Source: Pseudomonadota bacterium
GTDB taxonomy: Bacteria; Pseudomonadota; Alphaproteobacteria; Rhizobiales; Hyphomicrobiaceae
DNA: 64,000 nucleotides
Assembly: GCA_023405815.1 (NCBI GenBank)
Contig: JAEXXM010000045.1
Span: 62,001-126,000 of the forward strand
Direction of reading: 5' to 3'
Shown here: in pieces, positions 29,118 through 38,602 of the stretch
How positions within the stretch are numbered: position 1 is the stretch's first letter
Layout: each line of letters begins with the position of its first letter
Notes under the pieces: generated by a model
What the model saw: only the letters and a program-made list of their open reading frames with translations
Database searches by the model: none
What the model was told of the DNA's origin: nothing
Made by a program: the position numbers and the translations under genes

Positions 29118-30056
29118 ATGTGGAGAGACCCCGTCCACATGCAGCAGGAAAGGGTTTCGGAGATTTCGGAGAAGCTGGACCTGACGATCGAGGCTGAGGG
29201 AGCGCGGCTCGCGGCCTGCTATTACCCGCCTCGGGGGACCGCGCGCGCAAATCTGGTGCTGCATGGCGCCACGGGCGTGCCGCAGCGTTACTACGCGCCC
29301 TTCGCGGCCTGGGCATCGACATACGGAATTGGCGTCCTGACCTATGACTACCGCGACTTCGGCGCTTCGCAGCATCGGCCGATGCGCGAAAGCGACGCGA
29401 CATTCACCGATTGGGCGATGCGAGATCAGGCCGCCGCGGAGCGCAAGCTGATCGAGCTCGCGCCCCAGGGCCCGCTGTGGGTGCTTGGCCATTCCCTCGG
29501 CGGGTTGACCTTCATGTTCCGCAAGCATGACGAGCGCGTCGAGCGGATCACCACCATCGGCGCGGGGTTCGGCCATGTCAGCGATCATCCTTGGAGCTAT
29601 CGCCCTATCGCGCTGGCGTTCTGGTATGTGCTCGGGCCGGTCGGCACCACCATTGCCGGATATCTGCCGGGAAAGCGCATGTTTCTTGGGGCGGACCTGC
29701 CGGCCGGCGTCTACTGGCAATGGCGCAAATGGTGTACTCGGCGCGACTTTTTCCGAAGCGATATCGGCGCGAGCCTGCCCGAGCCGGACTTCCGGATGGC
29801 TGGTCCGGCATTGCGCATGCTCACAAGCAAGGACGACGTCGTCGTCCCGCCTTTGGCTGTCCAGCGCTACGCCGATGCCTTCCCTGAAGGGCGCGTGGAG
29901 TTTCGCATGCTGTCTCCGGCCGAGTTCGGCCTACGCTCGCTGCGGCATATCGAGGTCTTCTCCAAAAGCGCCGCCGCCGCATGGCCCGCGATTCTCGGTC
30001 TGCCCCACGGATCATTCGAGGATGCCCGGCCATCGGCAGCGATCATCTGCTCATGA
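29118..30056 (+). CDS. Alpha/beta hydrolase family protein
   Basis: About 312 residues. The nucleophile elbow GHSLGG (residue about 131) and the hydrophobic strand before it (LWVLGHS) mark an alpha/beta hydrolase; LVLHGATGVP holds the oxyanion region. A late Asp (SKDDVV) and His (RHIEVF) could complete the triad. The start is uncertain: 29118 and 29139 are both possible and the frame is open from 29040. Resembles large serine aminopeptidase-like esterases; substrate unknown. Confidence 0.8.
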   Translation: MWRDPVHMQQERVSEISEKLDLTIEAEGARLAACYYPPRGTARANLVLHGATGVPQRYYAPFAAWASTYGIGVLTYDYRDFGASQHRPMRESDATFTDWAMRDQAAAERKLIELAPQGPLWVLGHSLGGLTFMFRKHDERVERITTIGAGFGHVSDHPWSYRPIALAFWYVLGPVGTTIAGYLPGKRMFLGADLPAGVYWQWRKWCTRRDFFRSDIGASLPEPDFRMAGPALRMLTSKDDVVVPPLAVQRYADAFPEGRVEFRMLSPAEFGLRSLRHIEVFSKSAAAAWPAILGLPHGSFEDARPSAAIICS

Positions 30057-30291
30057 CACCAACCTCTGGGATGCGATGGTGAATGCTCGACGGCCATCGT
30101 CGCTGAGGTCAGGGCGACGGCGCTCATGGTCTCCTCCGGCGGCATTCTCCGCCAGCCATGTCGAGCAACCGCAAACATCGTGACAAGGGCGAGCTGTCGG
30201 CAGCACGACCTCCGCGACGCGGCCCCATTTTTCTACGCCGCGCCCGCCCCATGCCCGAATTCGGCACCAGCGAATCAGCTATCGCTCGGGC

Positions 30292-31578
30292 ATGCTCGAG
30301 TTCCTCTACTCCCTGGATCTGTCCGGCATCGAGGATTTCCTCTCCGAGAATGCGCTCGTCCTCACCTGCGCGGCCATCGGCATCTCTGGCCTCATCACCG
30401 CTCTTGCCGCCCTCCTCTCCGCTGCCCGCTCGCGCAACCGCACCGCCCAGGTGGAGTTCGCCGAGCTCAAGGGTCGCCTCTCGGCGATGGCCGAGCTGTC
30501 GGTGCAGCAGACGGCCGAGCAGGCGCGCAGCCTCAATGAGCGCATAGACACGCTTGCGCGAAACGTCTCGCAGGCGCTCGACGCGACGACTGCACGGCTG
30601 GGCGAAAGTCTCACCGCCACCGCGGCGCGGCTCGGCGAGAACCTCAACTCGACCGCTGCGCGCCTGGGCGACAACATCAATGCCACTGCTGCACGACTGG
30701 GCGACAGCCTCGGTGAGTCGGAGCGGCGCACCTTTGAAAGCCTGTCGGCACTGAACGAGCGCCTTGCGCTCATCGACGAGGCCAACCGCAGCTTGTCGGA
30801 GCTGTCGAGCGAGGTCGGCTCCCTGCACGGCGTCCTCGCCAACAAGCAGGCCCGCGGTGCCTTCGGGCAGTTGCGCATGGAGACGATCGTGCGCGACGCT
30901 CTTCCCTCCGGCGCCTACGACTTTCAGCCGACGCTCTCAAACGGCAAGCGCCCCGATTGCGTCATCCGCCTGCCGAACGCCGAGCCGCTGGTCGTCGATT
31001 CCAAGTTTCCCCTCGAGGGCTTCGAGGCGCTGCGCATCGCGCAGACCAGCGACGAGACGAAGCTCGCCTGCGCCGCCATTCGCGAAGCTGTCGGCCGGCA
31101 CGTCGCGGCCATCGAGGAGAAATACCTAATCCCCGGCGAGACCCAGGAAACGGCGCTGATGTTCGTGCCCTCCGAGTCGATCTGCGCCGATCTCTATGAA
31201 AAATTCCCCGATCTCGTCCAGGCCGCGCATCGCGCCCGGGTGATGATCGTCTCCCCCAATACCATGATGCTGGCCGTGCAGACCGTGCAGGCGCTCTTGA
31301 AGGACGCGAAGATGCGCGACCACGCCGATATCATCCAGCGCGAGGTGGGCCTGCTCATCGCCGACGTGGCCCAGCTCGTCGAGCGCGTATCGGATTTGGA
31401 GCGCCACTTCGCATTGTCGGGCAAGTCGCTGGAGAAGGTATCCGCCTCGACCGCGAAGATCCTCGCCCGCCGCGACCGGCTCAACGTGCTCGATCTCGAT
31501 GCCATGCAAGGCACGGCCTCGAACGTCACCGCACTCCCCGACTCGGAAGGCCACACGAAGCGCGGCCGCTCGCGCTAG
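30292..31578 (+). CDS. rmuC: RmuC-family DNA recombination protein with hendecad repeats
   Basis: 428 residues. One N-terminal membrane anchor (about 22-45), a long coiled coil (about 50-190) and the RmuC nuclease-like domain (ARGAFGQLRMETIV at 196; VDSKFPLEGFEALR near 240; VMIVSPNTMMLAVQTV near 315). RmuC limits recombination at inverted repeats. Residues 99-142 are four tandem 11-residue units of the form TAARLGxxLxx, an uncommon addition. It converges with the PAP2 gene; both stops use one CTAG. Confidence 0.9.
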   Translation: MLEFLYSLDLSGIEDFLSENALVLTCAAIGISGLITALAALLSAARSRNRTAQVEFAELKGRLSAMAELSVQQTAEQARSLNERIDTLARNVSQALDATTARLGESLTATAARLGENLNSTAARLGDNINATAARLGDSLGESERRTFESLSALNERLALIDEANRSLSELSSEVGSLHGVLANKQARGAFGQLRMETIVRDALPSGAYDFQPTLSNGKRPDCVIRLPNAEPLVVDSKFPLEGFEALRIAQTSDETKLACAAIREAVGRHVAAIEEKYLIPGETQETALMFVPSESICADLYEKFPDLVQAAHRARVMIVSPNTMMLAVQTVQALLKDAKMRDHADIIQREVGLLIADVAQLVERVSDLERHFALSGKSLEKVSASTAKILARRDRLNVLDLDAMQGTASNVTALPDSEGHTKRGRSR

Positions 31579-32210
31579 GCGGGCGCGCTCTCTCCCATGA
31601 ACCTGCGCGCAACGCAGATGATCAGCGCGGCGAGGGCGAATCCCGCCAGCACGTCGGTCGGATAGTGCACGCCGAGATAGACGCGCGAGAAGCCGATAAC
31701 CGCGATCAGCGCCAGCGTCCCGGCGAGCACCAGCGCGCGTTGCCAGGTTTTCGGCATCTCCGCCGCGATGATGGAGCCGAGAATGCCGTAGATGCACCCC
31801 GAATAGAGCGCATGGCCGCTGGCGAAGCTGTAGCTCGATGGCAGCTCCCCGAAGAACGCTTCTGGCCGTGCGCGTGCCACGGCAAACTTGACCGCGTTGT
31901 TCACGACAGCCGCAGCGGCCATGACGCTGGCGAGGTACAGGGCGTCTCGTTTGCGCCCAAGCCACAGCAGTGTCGCCGTTTCGATGACCGCCAGTGAATA
32001 GACGACGGCCACCGAGCCGAGCTGGGTGACGAACATGAAGAACGCGGTCAGCAGTGGGCTCGCCCAGCCCTTCACCGCGGAGCGGACCGCTGCATCGAGC
32101 TCGTCGCTCGCCCCAGAGATGACGGAGACGACCAGCGAGGCGAAGACAAGCGACGAGACCGCGAGGCACGCCATGCGCGAGCCGGAGTACTTCCTGGAGT
32201 TCATCGTCAA
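31575..32210 (-). CDS. PAP2-family membrane phosphatase
   Basis: 211 residues with about 5-6 membrane segments. The phosphatase signature is complete: KFAVARARP, then SFASGHAL (ASGH instead of PSGH), then SRVYLGVHYPTDVLAG. Likely acts on lipid phosphates or undecaprenyl pyrophosphate at the outer face of the inner membrane. Its stop overlaps that of rmuC. Confidence 0.88.
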   Translation of the reverse strand: MTMNSRKYSGSRMACLAVSSLVFASLVVSVISGASDELDAAVRSAVKGWASPLLTAFFMFVTQLGSVAVVYSLAVIETATLLWLGRKRDALYLASVMAAAAVVNNAVKFAVARARPEAFFGELPSSYSFASGHALYSGCIYGILGSIIAAEMPKTWQRALVLAGTLALIAVIGFSRVYLGVHYPTDVLAGFALAALIICVARRFMGESAPA

Positions 32211-32265
32211 AGCCGCCGCGCTTGGTTGCTCCCAATAACTTTATGCAATGCGCGCGCGCCGGCGG

Positions 32266-33189
32266 CTAGTCGCCAGCTTCGTCGGGTGGCACGACGACGC
32301 GCAACGCCTTGGGGCGAATGTGATAGTGCAGCGGCGAGTGCGTTACGAGCAGCTCTCCGTCGTTGGCGACTTTGATGCGCCGCCGGCGGCGCGTCTGCAC
32401 CCACAGCTCTTTGGCCTCGATCACTTTGAGCTCGATGGGGCGCTCGCGCCCGAAGAGCGCTCTCGCCGCCATCCCGATGAGCTGGAGCCGTCCTGCATCG
32501 GGCGCGCTGCATACCCAGAGCTTTCCGCCGTCGAGCTGCTCGCGCTCGCCGATCCGCAGGCCGGCTGCATGATAGGCATTATTGCCGATGAACATGAATG
32601 GCGTCCTGTCAATGCCGTCGTATTTCCCGTCGGCATGCAGGCTGGCGTGAAAATGCGGAACGCGCCGCATGATCTTCAGGACGGCGCCGGCAAAGGCGAG
32701 CCATTTGCGCATGCCGCGGCGCTGCAGCTCCGAGCGCTCGGCGACGATTGCCGGATAAAGGCCGATGCTCGAGTTGTTGACGAAGATGTGGCCATTCACC
32801 GCGCCGACGTCGATCTGGCGCGTATGCCCGGCAAGGATCGTTTCGACCGCTGCCTCGAGCGAAAGCGGGATGCCGGCATCCTTGGCGAAATGGTTGAGCG
32901 TCCCGAGCGGCAGCACGCCCAGTGCGGCCGGGGTGCCGACGAGCGCCGAGGCGACCGCACTCACCGTGCCGTCGCCCCCGGCGGCGACGATCGTCTTATA
33001 GCCCCGTTCCGAGTAGCGGCGCGCCAGGGGCAAGAGATCGCCGCCGCGCTCGACGACAATCGTGTCGACACAGGCTCCGTGCGCGCGGAACAGCTCGACC
33101 ACGCGCGACGAGAGTCGCTCCGCCTCGTTCGAGTGCGCTCGGCCATTGACGATGCAGGCGAGAACGCACTGCTCTACGCGCCGATCCAT
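32266..33189 (-). CDS. Diacylglycerol kinase-family lipid kinase
   Basis: About 307 residues. The DAGK catalytic motif VAAGGDGTVSAVASALVG lies near residue 70, followed by LGVLPLGTLNHFAKDAGIP. The C-terminal domain is basic (QTRRRRRIKVAND). Family members phosphorylate diacylglycerol, sphingoid bases or related lipids with ATP; the substrate is not deducible. The start at 33189 leaves a 7-nt gap after creA; a GTG at 33219 is an alternative. Confidence 0.88.
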   Translation of the reverse strand: MDRRVEQCVLACIVNGRAHSNEAERLSSRVVELFRAHGACVDTIVVERGGDLLPLARRYSERGYKTIVAAGGDGTVSAVASALVGTPAALGVLPLGTLNHFAKDAGIPLSLEAAVETILAGHTRQIDVGAVNGHIFVNNSSIGLYPAIVAERSELQRRGMRKWLAFAGAVLKIMRRVPHFHASLHADGKYDGIDRTPFMFIGNNAYHAAGLRIGEREQLDGGKLWVCSAPDAGRLQLIGMAARALFGRERPIELKVIEAKELWVQTRRRRRIKVANDGELLVTHSPLHYHIRPKALRVVVPPDEAGD

Positions 33190-33196
33190 GCCGGTA

Positions 33197-33703
33197 CTAC
33201 TGCGAGATCCAATCCGCACACCTAACGGGCGCCCCGCTCTCGCCCCACGGGCTGATCGGCACCGCCGAGGTCGAGTTCTCCGGGCTGCCCTCGATCATCT
33301 TATCAGTATAGGTCATGTAGACGAGCACGTTGCGCTTGGCGTCGCAGCCGCGCACGATCTGCATCTTCTTGAAGATCAGCGACCGGCGCTGGCTGAAAGC
33401 CTCGTCGCCCTGCTCGAGCTTGCGCTTGAACTTGATCGGCCCGACCTGCCGACAGGCGAGGGATGCATTCGACAGCTCCTCGGCGAGTCCGAGCCACCCG
33501 GTCCAGCCGCCCTTCTCGGGCACCGTGAAATAGCACGTGACGCCCTCGACATCGGGATCGTCGATGGCGTAGGTCCCGAGCTTGTGGTCAGGCGACAGGA
33601 ACTTCCAGACCGTCGTCTTCTTCATGATGAGGTCCGGATCCTCCGCGGCGGCAGCGCCGGCCAGCATAAGCACGCAGCCGAGGCAGGCAGCGATGAGGCG
33701 CAT
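33197..33703 (-). CDS. creA: CreA-family periplasmic protein
   Basis: 168 residues with a signal peptide (cut after AGAAAAED). The mature part shows the CreA pattern: VEGVTCYFTVPEKGGWTGW, LACRQVGPI and an RRSLIFKKMQIVR block, with four Cys likely paired. Function unknown in any species. It leads the lipid kinase gene on the same strand by 7 nt. Confidence 0.9.
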   Translation of the reverse strand: MRLIAACLGCVLMLAGAAAAEDPDLIMKKTTVWKFLSPDHKLGTYAIDDPDVEGVTCYFTVPEKGGWTGWLGLAEELSNASLACRQVGPIKFKRKLEQGDEAFSQRRSLIFKKMQIVRGCDAKRNVLVYMTYTDKMIEGSPENSTSAVPISPWGESGAPVRCADWISQ

Positions 33704-33826
33704 GTCTTCTCTCCCTTGGCGGCTCCACGGCCGCTACCGATGCGAGCAGATGGCCCTTGTCTCCACGGAGTGCAAGCGGCCGGACCGTGCTAATGGGTGA
33801 GCTCCAATCACGAGACGGAGGCAGGC

Positions 33827-34309
33827 GTGGCGAGGCGATCGATCGGTGAGGCGGCCAAGGTCGTAATCGCGGCGCTTTTGCTGGGGCCCCCGCTCGGCGG
33901 CATCGTCGTCATCGGGCTGCTGCAACTCGTACCGTGGATGGCGACCGACTTCGCGGTGCCGCTTCCCGAGTTCGGAAAGAACCTCGTCAGCGCGTTGCTG
34001 CTCGCGATCCCGCTGTCGTATGCGGTCGGTGCCTATTCGGCCATCCTCGCCGGTCTGGCTTTGGCTGCCTACGTCGCCTGGGGCGGACGGCTGACCTGGT
34101 GGGCATGCCTTGGCGCCTCGCTCGTATATCCGGCGCTCCTGGCCGTCAGCGGCTGGGTAGCGACCCGGGATGCCCCCGAAACGGCATCGCCCGTCATGAT
34201 CAACGCCGCGATAATTGCCATCGCCTCGGCCTCCGGCGCCCTGTTGACCTACCTGCTGCTGAGAAGGACGGCGCTGGTGCGTAGACTTAACGCTCCCGCC
34301 GACGCGTGA
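33827..34309 (+). CDS. Hypothetical integral membrane protein
   Basis: About 160 residues with four likely membrane segments (about 12-35, 50-78, 85-110, 124-146). The GTG start at 33827 is preferred because GGAGG stands 5 nt upstream; another GTG is at 33797. I do not recognise the family. The stop overlaps the upstream GTG option of the ycgN-like gene. Confidence 0.65.
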   Translation: MARRSIGEAAKVVIAALLLGPPLGGIVVIGLLQLVPWMATDFAVPLPEFGKNLVSALLLAIPLSYAVGAYSAILAGLALAAYVAWGGRLTWWACLGASLVYPALLAVSGWVATRDAPETASPVMINAAIIAIASASGALLTYLLLRRTALVRRLNAPADA

Positions 34310-34341
34310 CGACTTGGGGGGATGTGCTACAAGGCGCCCCC

Positions 34342-34815
34342 ATGAGAAAGCTCAAGCAGGATCTGGAAGCACCCGGCTATCGCCCGTTCTGGGAGGTGAA
34401 GTCCCTTTCCGCGATGTCGCGCGAGGAATGGGAATCGCTGTGCGACGGGTGCGGGCAGTGCTGCCTCCTCAAGGTCGAGGACGAGGACACCGGCGCCATC
34501 TATCTCACCAACCTCGCCTGCAAGCTGCTCGACACGCAGTCGTGCCGCTGCAGTGACTACCCCAACCGCAAGAAGCGCGTGACCGACTGCATCAGCATGC
34601 GCGCCAAGGACATCGACGATATGTCCTGGCTACCGCGCACCTGCGCCTACCGGAGCCTCGCCGAGGGCCGCGGCCTCGAATGGTGGCACCCGCTCGTCTC
34701 CGGCGATCCCGAGACGGTGCACGAGGCCGGCGTCTCGGTGCGCGGCTGGGTGCGCAGCGAGAAGGGCATCAAGCCGAGCGCCATCGCCCGCTACATCATC
34801 GGCGAGGCGGGCTAG
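34342..34815 (+). CDS. YcgN/UPF0260-family cysteine cluster protein
   Basis: About 157 residues. RPFWEVKSLSAMSREEWESL is followed by CDGCGQCCLLK, the CxxCxxCC cluster of this family, with more Cys downstream (NLACKLL, CRCSDYP, VTDCISM). This points to an FeS or zinc site. No function is established. Start 34342 gives the usual family N-terminus; a GTG at 34306 would add 12 residues. Confidence 0.9.
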   Translation: MRKLKQDLEAPGYRPFWEVKSLSAMSREEWESLCDGCGQCCLLKVEDEDTGAIYLTNLACKLLDTQSCRCSDYPNRKKRVTDCISMRAKDIDDMSWLPRTCAYRSLAEGRGLEWWHPLVSGDPETVHEAGVSVRGWVRSEKGIKPSAIARYIIGEAG

Positions 34816-34832
34816 GTCCCGGGGGAAACGTT

Positions 34833-35156
34833 ATGTCCAATCGCGGCGGAGAAGTTCCTGCGTTCGCCTGGCCTGCGGGTGCAAATGGCATCGGACTCGC
34901 CGCGACGCTCATCGCAACCGTGCTCGCACTCCTGCTGGGGCAACTCCACGGCTATCTCGGTATGAGTGCATCCTTCGCCCTCGGCGCCACACTCGCCGCC
35001 GTCCATTTCGCTATCGTGCTTGCGGTCACCCTCCGCACGCGCAGCCGCGTCTGGGCCGTCTATACGATCCTCAGCCTCGTCGGCTTCGTCGGGATCAGCG
35101 CGGTTACCCCGATCTCCGCCGTGCTGACGCTCCTTCGCTTGAACCTGGGCACCTGA
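34833..35156 (+). CDS. Small membrane protein
   Basis: 107 residues with three hydrophobic helices (about 19-38, 45-66, 74-100). Ribosome site GGGGGA 6-8 nt before the ATG. It lies 17 nt after the YcgN gene and 2 nt before the ABC-F gene, so the three are probably one transcript. Family not recognised. Confidence 0.6.
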   Translation: MSNRGGEVPAFAWPAGANGIGLAATLIATVLALLLGQLHGYLGMSASFALGATLAAVHFAIVLAVTLRTRSRVWAVYTILSLVGFVGISAVTPISAVLTLLRLNLGT

Positions 35157-35158
35157 GC

Positions 35159-36976
35159 ATGGCGCCACCGCTTCTGCAGCTCAGCGATATCGCTTTGACC
35201 TACGGCCAGCACCCGCTGCTGGACGGCGTCGAGCTGTCGGTCTCCGCCGGCGAGCGCGTATGCCTCGTGGGCCGCAACGGCTCCGGCAAGTCGACGTTGC
35301 TGAAGATCGCCGCCGGTCTCGTCGAGCCCGATCATGGCAAGCGCTTCGTGCAGCCCGGCGCCTCTGTCCGCTACCTGCCGCAGGAGCCTGACTTCACCGG
35401 CCATGCGACGACGCTCTCCTATGTCGAGGCGGGGCTCGGCGCCAGCGATGATGCGCACCAGGCGCGCTACCTGCTGCAGCAGCTCGGCCTAACAGGCGAC
35501 GAGGACCCCGCACATCTTTCAGGCGGCGAAGCTCGCCGCGCAGCCCTCGCGCGAGTATTGGCCCCGCAGCCCGACATTCTCCTGCTCGACGAGCCGACCA
35601 ACCACCTCGATCTCACCACCATCGAGTGGCTCGAAGGTACGCTCGCGGATCAGCGCGGCGCGGTCGTTCTCATCAGCCACGACCGCCGCTTCCTCGAGAA
35701 CCTGTCGCGCATAACCGTCTGGCTCGACCGCGGCAACGCGCGGCGCGTCGAGGTCGGCTTCAAGGAGTTCGAGGCCTGGCGCGATCAGCAGCTCGCCGAG
35801 GAGGAAGTGCAGCAGCACAAGCTCGACCGCAAGATCGTGCGCGAGGAGCATTGGGTGCGCTACGGCGTCACCGCGCGGCGCAAGCGCAACGTGCGGCGCA
35901 TGGCCGAGCTCGCCGCGCTGCGCCAGAAGCGGCGCGATCATCGGCGCGCCACCGGAAAAGCGGTGATCGAGGCGGCTCAGGCGGAGAAATCAGGTTCGCT
36001 CGTCATCGAGGCGAAAGGCATCTCCAAAGTCTACGGCGAGCGCAAGGTCGTCGACAATTTCTCCACCCGCATCATGCGCGGTGACCGCATCGGCATCGTT
36101 GGGCCGAATGGCTCGGGTAAGACCACGCTCGTCAGTATGCTCACTGGCCTACTACCGCCCGACAGCGGCGAAGTGCGGCTGGGCGCCAACATCGAGATGG
36201 CTTCGCTGGAGCAGGACCGCGACAGCCTCAATCCGAATTGGACGCTGGCCGAGGCGCTGACCGGAGGGCGCGGCGACCATGTGGCCGTCGGTGGTGGACA
36301 CAAGCACGTCGTCAGCTACATGAAGGATTTTCTGTTCCAGGGCGAGCAGGCGCGCACGCCTTTGCGCGTCCTTTCGGGCGGCGAGCGCGGGCGCATTATG
36401 CTGGCACGCGCCCTGGCGAAGCCCTCGAACCTCCTCGTGCTCGACGAGCCGACCAACGATCTTGACCTCGAGACCCTCGACGTCCTGGAGGAGATGCTGA
36501 GCGAGTACGCCGGTACCGTCATCCTCATCAGCCACGACCGTGACTTCCTCGATCGCATCGTACATTCCGTCATCGTCCCCGAGGGTGACGGTCGCTGGAG
36601 CGAGTACCCAGGCGGCTATTCCGACATGCTGACTCAGCGTGGCTCTGATCTCGCCGGCCATGCAGTCGCGAAGCCAAAGCCGGCCGCAAAGGAAAAATCA
36701 GCTCCGGCCCCAGAGCAAACCGCGCCTGCTGCCAAGCGCCGCTTGAGCTTTAAAGAGAAGCACGCGCTGGAGACACTGCCCAAGCAGATGGCCACGCTGC
36801 AGGACGAGGCCAAGAAACTCGCCGAGATGCTCGCCGACCCTGCGCTCTATTCGCGCGACGCCAAGGCGTTCGCGGATAAGTCCGCGCGGCTCGCCGTCGT
36901 CGAGGCCGAGCTGTCGGCGGCCGAGGAGCAGTGGCTCGAGCTCGAGATCATGCGCCAGGAAATCGAAGGCGCCTAA
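35159..36976 (+). CDS. uup: ABC-F ATPase, Uup-like
   Basis: 605 residues with two ABC domains and no membrane segments. Domain 1: Walker A GRNGSGKST, signature LSGGEARR, Walker B LLLDEPTNHLD. Domain 2: GPNGSGKTT, LSGGERGR, LVLDEPTNDLD. A linker with basic helices (about 235-285) and a C-terminal coiled coil (about 555-600) match Uup, which acts on ribosomes or branched DNA, and not an exporter. Both sites look catalytically intact. Confidence 0.85.
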   Translation: MAPPLLQLSDIALTYGQHPLLDGVELSVSAGERVCLVGRNGSGKSTLLKIAAGLVEPDHGKRFVQPGASVRYLPQEPDFTGHATTLSYVEAGLGASDDAHQARYLLQQLGLTGDEDPAHLSGGEARRAALARVLAPQPDILLLDEPTNHLDLTTIEWLEGTLADQRGAVVLISHDRRFLENLSRITVWLDRGNARRVEVGFKEFEAWRDQQLAEEEVQQHKLDRKIVREEHWVRYGVTARRKRNVRRMAELAALRQKRRDHRRATGKAVIEAAQAEKSGSLVIEAKGISKVYGERKVVDNFSTRIMRGDRIGIVGPNGSGKTTLVSMLTGLLPPDSGEVRLGANIEMASLEQDRDSLNPNWTLAEALTGGRGDHVAVGGGHKHVVSYMKDFLFQGEQARTPLRVLSGGERGRIMLARALAKPSNLLVLDEPTNDLDLETLDVLEEMLSEYAGTVILISHDRDFLDRIVHSVIVPEGDGRWSEYPGGYSDMLTQRGSDLAGHAVAKPKPAAKEKSAPAPEQTAPAAKRRLSFKEKHALETLPKQMATLQDEAKKLAEMLADPALYSRDAKAFADKSARLAVVEAELSAAEEQWLELEIMRQEIEGA

Positions 36977-37092
36977 GACCTCATCAAGCAGACACACTGC
37001 CTCTAACGTCATGGCCGCGCAGGCGGCCATCCACACAAGTCACCTCGAGCGCAACGACGCTTGGAGTTCCTGGCCATACCGTCCCTCTGGTT

Positions 37093-37182
37093 GTCATCCC
37101 GGGGCTTGTCCCCGGGATCCATCTATCCGCAAGCTCAGCTGCGAGCCGCGAGCTGGATCCCGGCAACAAGTGCCGGGATGAC
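37093..37182. repeat. Palindromic intergenic repeat, GTCATCCC ends
   Basis: 90-bp element with GTCATCCC and GGGATGAC ends. It contains two hairpins with the same theme: CCCGGGG-CTTG-CCCCGGG on the left and CCCGGCA-ACAAG-TGCCGGG on the right. It lies in the convergent gap between the ABC-F and YhiN-like genes. A relative is at 61484-61580. This style of repeat is widespread in Hyphomicrobiales genomes. Confidence 0.8.
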
Positions 37183-37195
37183 ATTGGGTGCGTGC

Positions 37196-38455
37196 TCAAG
37201 CATTCTTTCGGTCCGCGAGCCATTGCAGCACGCCGCGGCCTGCCTGTGCGCCCGTCGCGAGGCACGCCTGCAAAAGATACCCGCCCGTCGGCGCCTCCCA
37301 GTCCAGCATCTCGCCGGCGAGGAACACGCCCGGGCGTGAGCGCAGCATCAGGTGCTCATCGAGCTCGTCCCACTGCACCCCGCCCGCGGTCGATATCGCC
37401 GTCGCGATCGGCGCCGCTGCCGTCAGCCGCAGCGGCGTGGCCTTGATGAGCTGCGCGATCGCCTCCGGCGCCAGCTCCGCGAGCCGCGTCGGAGCCGCCT
37501 CGTGCAGCAGGCCAATCTCTATCGGCGACAAGCCGGCCGCCTTGCGAAGGAAAGTGGCCAGCGACTGCTTGCCCCGGGCCTTCCCGAGTCGCGCCGCCAG
37601 TGCCGCAACGGTCATGTCCGGCCGCAGGTCGATCTCGAGCATGGCCCCCCCGTCGCTCGCGATCGCATCGCGCAACGTGCCCGACAGCCCATAGACAGCA
37701 CCGCCTTCGATGCCTTCAGCTGTGATCAGTGCCTCGCCGCGCACGCTCACGCCGGAGAACGTCACCGCGATGCGCTTCAGCGGTTGCCCCTCGAAGCGGG
37801 TGCGGAAAACCTCCGACCAGCCGACGATGAAGCCGCAGTTTGCGGCGGCGAGCGGCGTGACGCCGATGCCCTTTCCGGCAAGCAGCGGCACCCAATCGCC
37901 GGTCGAGCCGAGCCGTGGCCAGCTCGCCCCTCCGAGTGCGAGAACGACGGCGTCGGCCTCGATCGCCTTCTCGCCGCCCGGCGTATCGAGTACGAGGCGT
38001 CCGCTTTGGTCCCACCCCTTCCAGCGGCATTTCGTGCGGAACACTATTCCTGCACCGATTAGCCGCGCGAGCCACGCGCGCAGCAGCGGCGAGGCTTTCA
38101 TCGCCGTGGGAAACACCCGCCCGCTCGTGCCGACGAAGGTTTCTTCCCCGAGGCCTTCGCACCACGCCCGCACCGCAGCCGGCGGGAATGCTTCGATCGC
38201 GGGCCGCAAGTGTTCGCGTGCCGAGCCGTAGCGGGACAGGAACTGCTCGACATCCTCGCTGTGAGTGAGGTTCAGTCCCCCCCGTCCCGCGAGCAGAAAC
38301 TTGCGGGCCAGCGATGGCATGCGGTCGAAAACGGTGACCCTGGCGCCGCCCGCCGCCATGACCTCCGCCGCCATGAGGCCGGCAGGTCCCCCGCCGATTA
38401 CGGCGACGCTGCAACTCGAGCCATCCGTCACTTGTTCTGCCCCGCCATTGCGCAA
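37196..38455 (-). CDS. YhiN/HI0933-like FAD-dependent flavoprotein
   Basis: 419 residues. N-terminal Rossmann motif VIGGGPAGLMAAEVMA (about 19-34), FLLAGRGGLNLTHSE near 53 (HI0933 family hallmark), LALGGASWPRLGSTG near 171, and C-terminal FLAGEMLDWEAPTGGYLLQ, the FAD-closing segment. A flavoprotein of unknown physiological role. The start at 38455 is taken as the longest; Met or GTG options inside the first 12 residues exist. Confidence 0.88.
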   Translation of the reverse strand: MRNGGAEQVTDGSSCSVAVIGGGPAGLMAAEVMAAGGARVTVFDRMPSLARKFLLAGRGGLNLTHSEDVEQFLSRYGSAREHLRPAIEAFPPAAVRAWCEGLGEETFVGTSGRVFPTAMKASPLLRAWLARLIGAGIVFRTKCRWKGWDQSGRLVLDTPGGEKAIEADAVVLALGGASWPRLGSTGDWVPLLAGKGIGVTPLAAANCGFIVGWSEVFRTRFEGQPLKRIAVTFSGVSVRGEALITAEGIEGGAVYGLSGTLRDAIASDGGAMLEIDLRPDMTVAALAARLGKARGKQSLATFLRKAAGLSPIEIGLLHEAAPTRLAELAPEAIAQLIKATPLRLTAAAPIATAISTAGGVQWDELDEHLMLRSRPGVFLAGEMLDWEAPTGGYLLQACLATGAQAGRGVLQWLADRKNA

Positions 38456-38602
38456 TCCCGCCCCCTAGCACCCGCTCGGCGCCCCTGACAACGCTTCCGG
38501 TTGGCGCCCCGGGTACGATGGCGCTATGGAAGCCTGGAGCCGGTCTAGGCGCGGGCGCCCGAGTGTTATAATGTTCCAATTCGAGCACCGAGGATTTTCC
38601 AG

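Noticed and set aside
30586..30717. 33-bp tandem repeats considered as a CRISPR-like array
   Set aside because: No spacers; the repeats are in frame and code for hendecads in RmuC.
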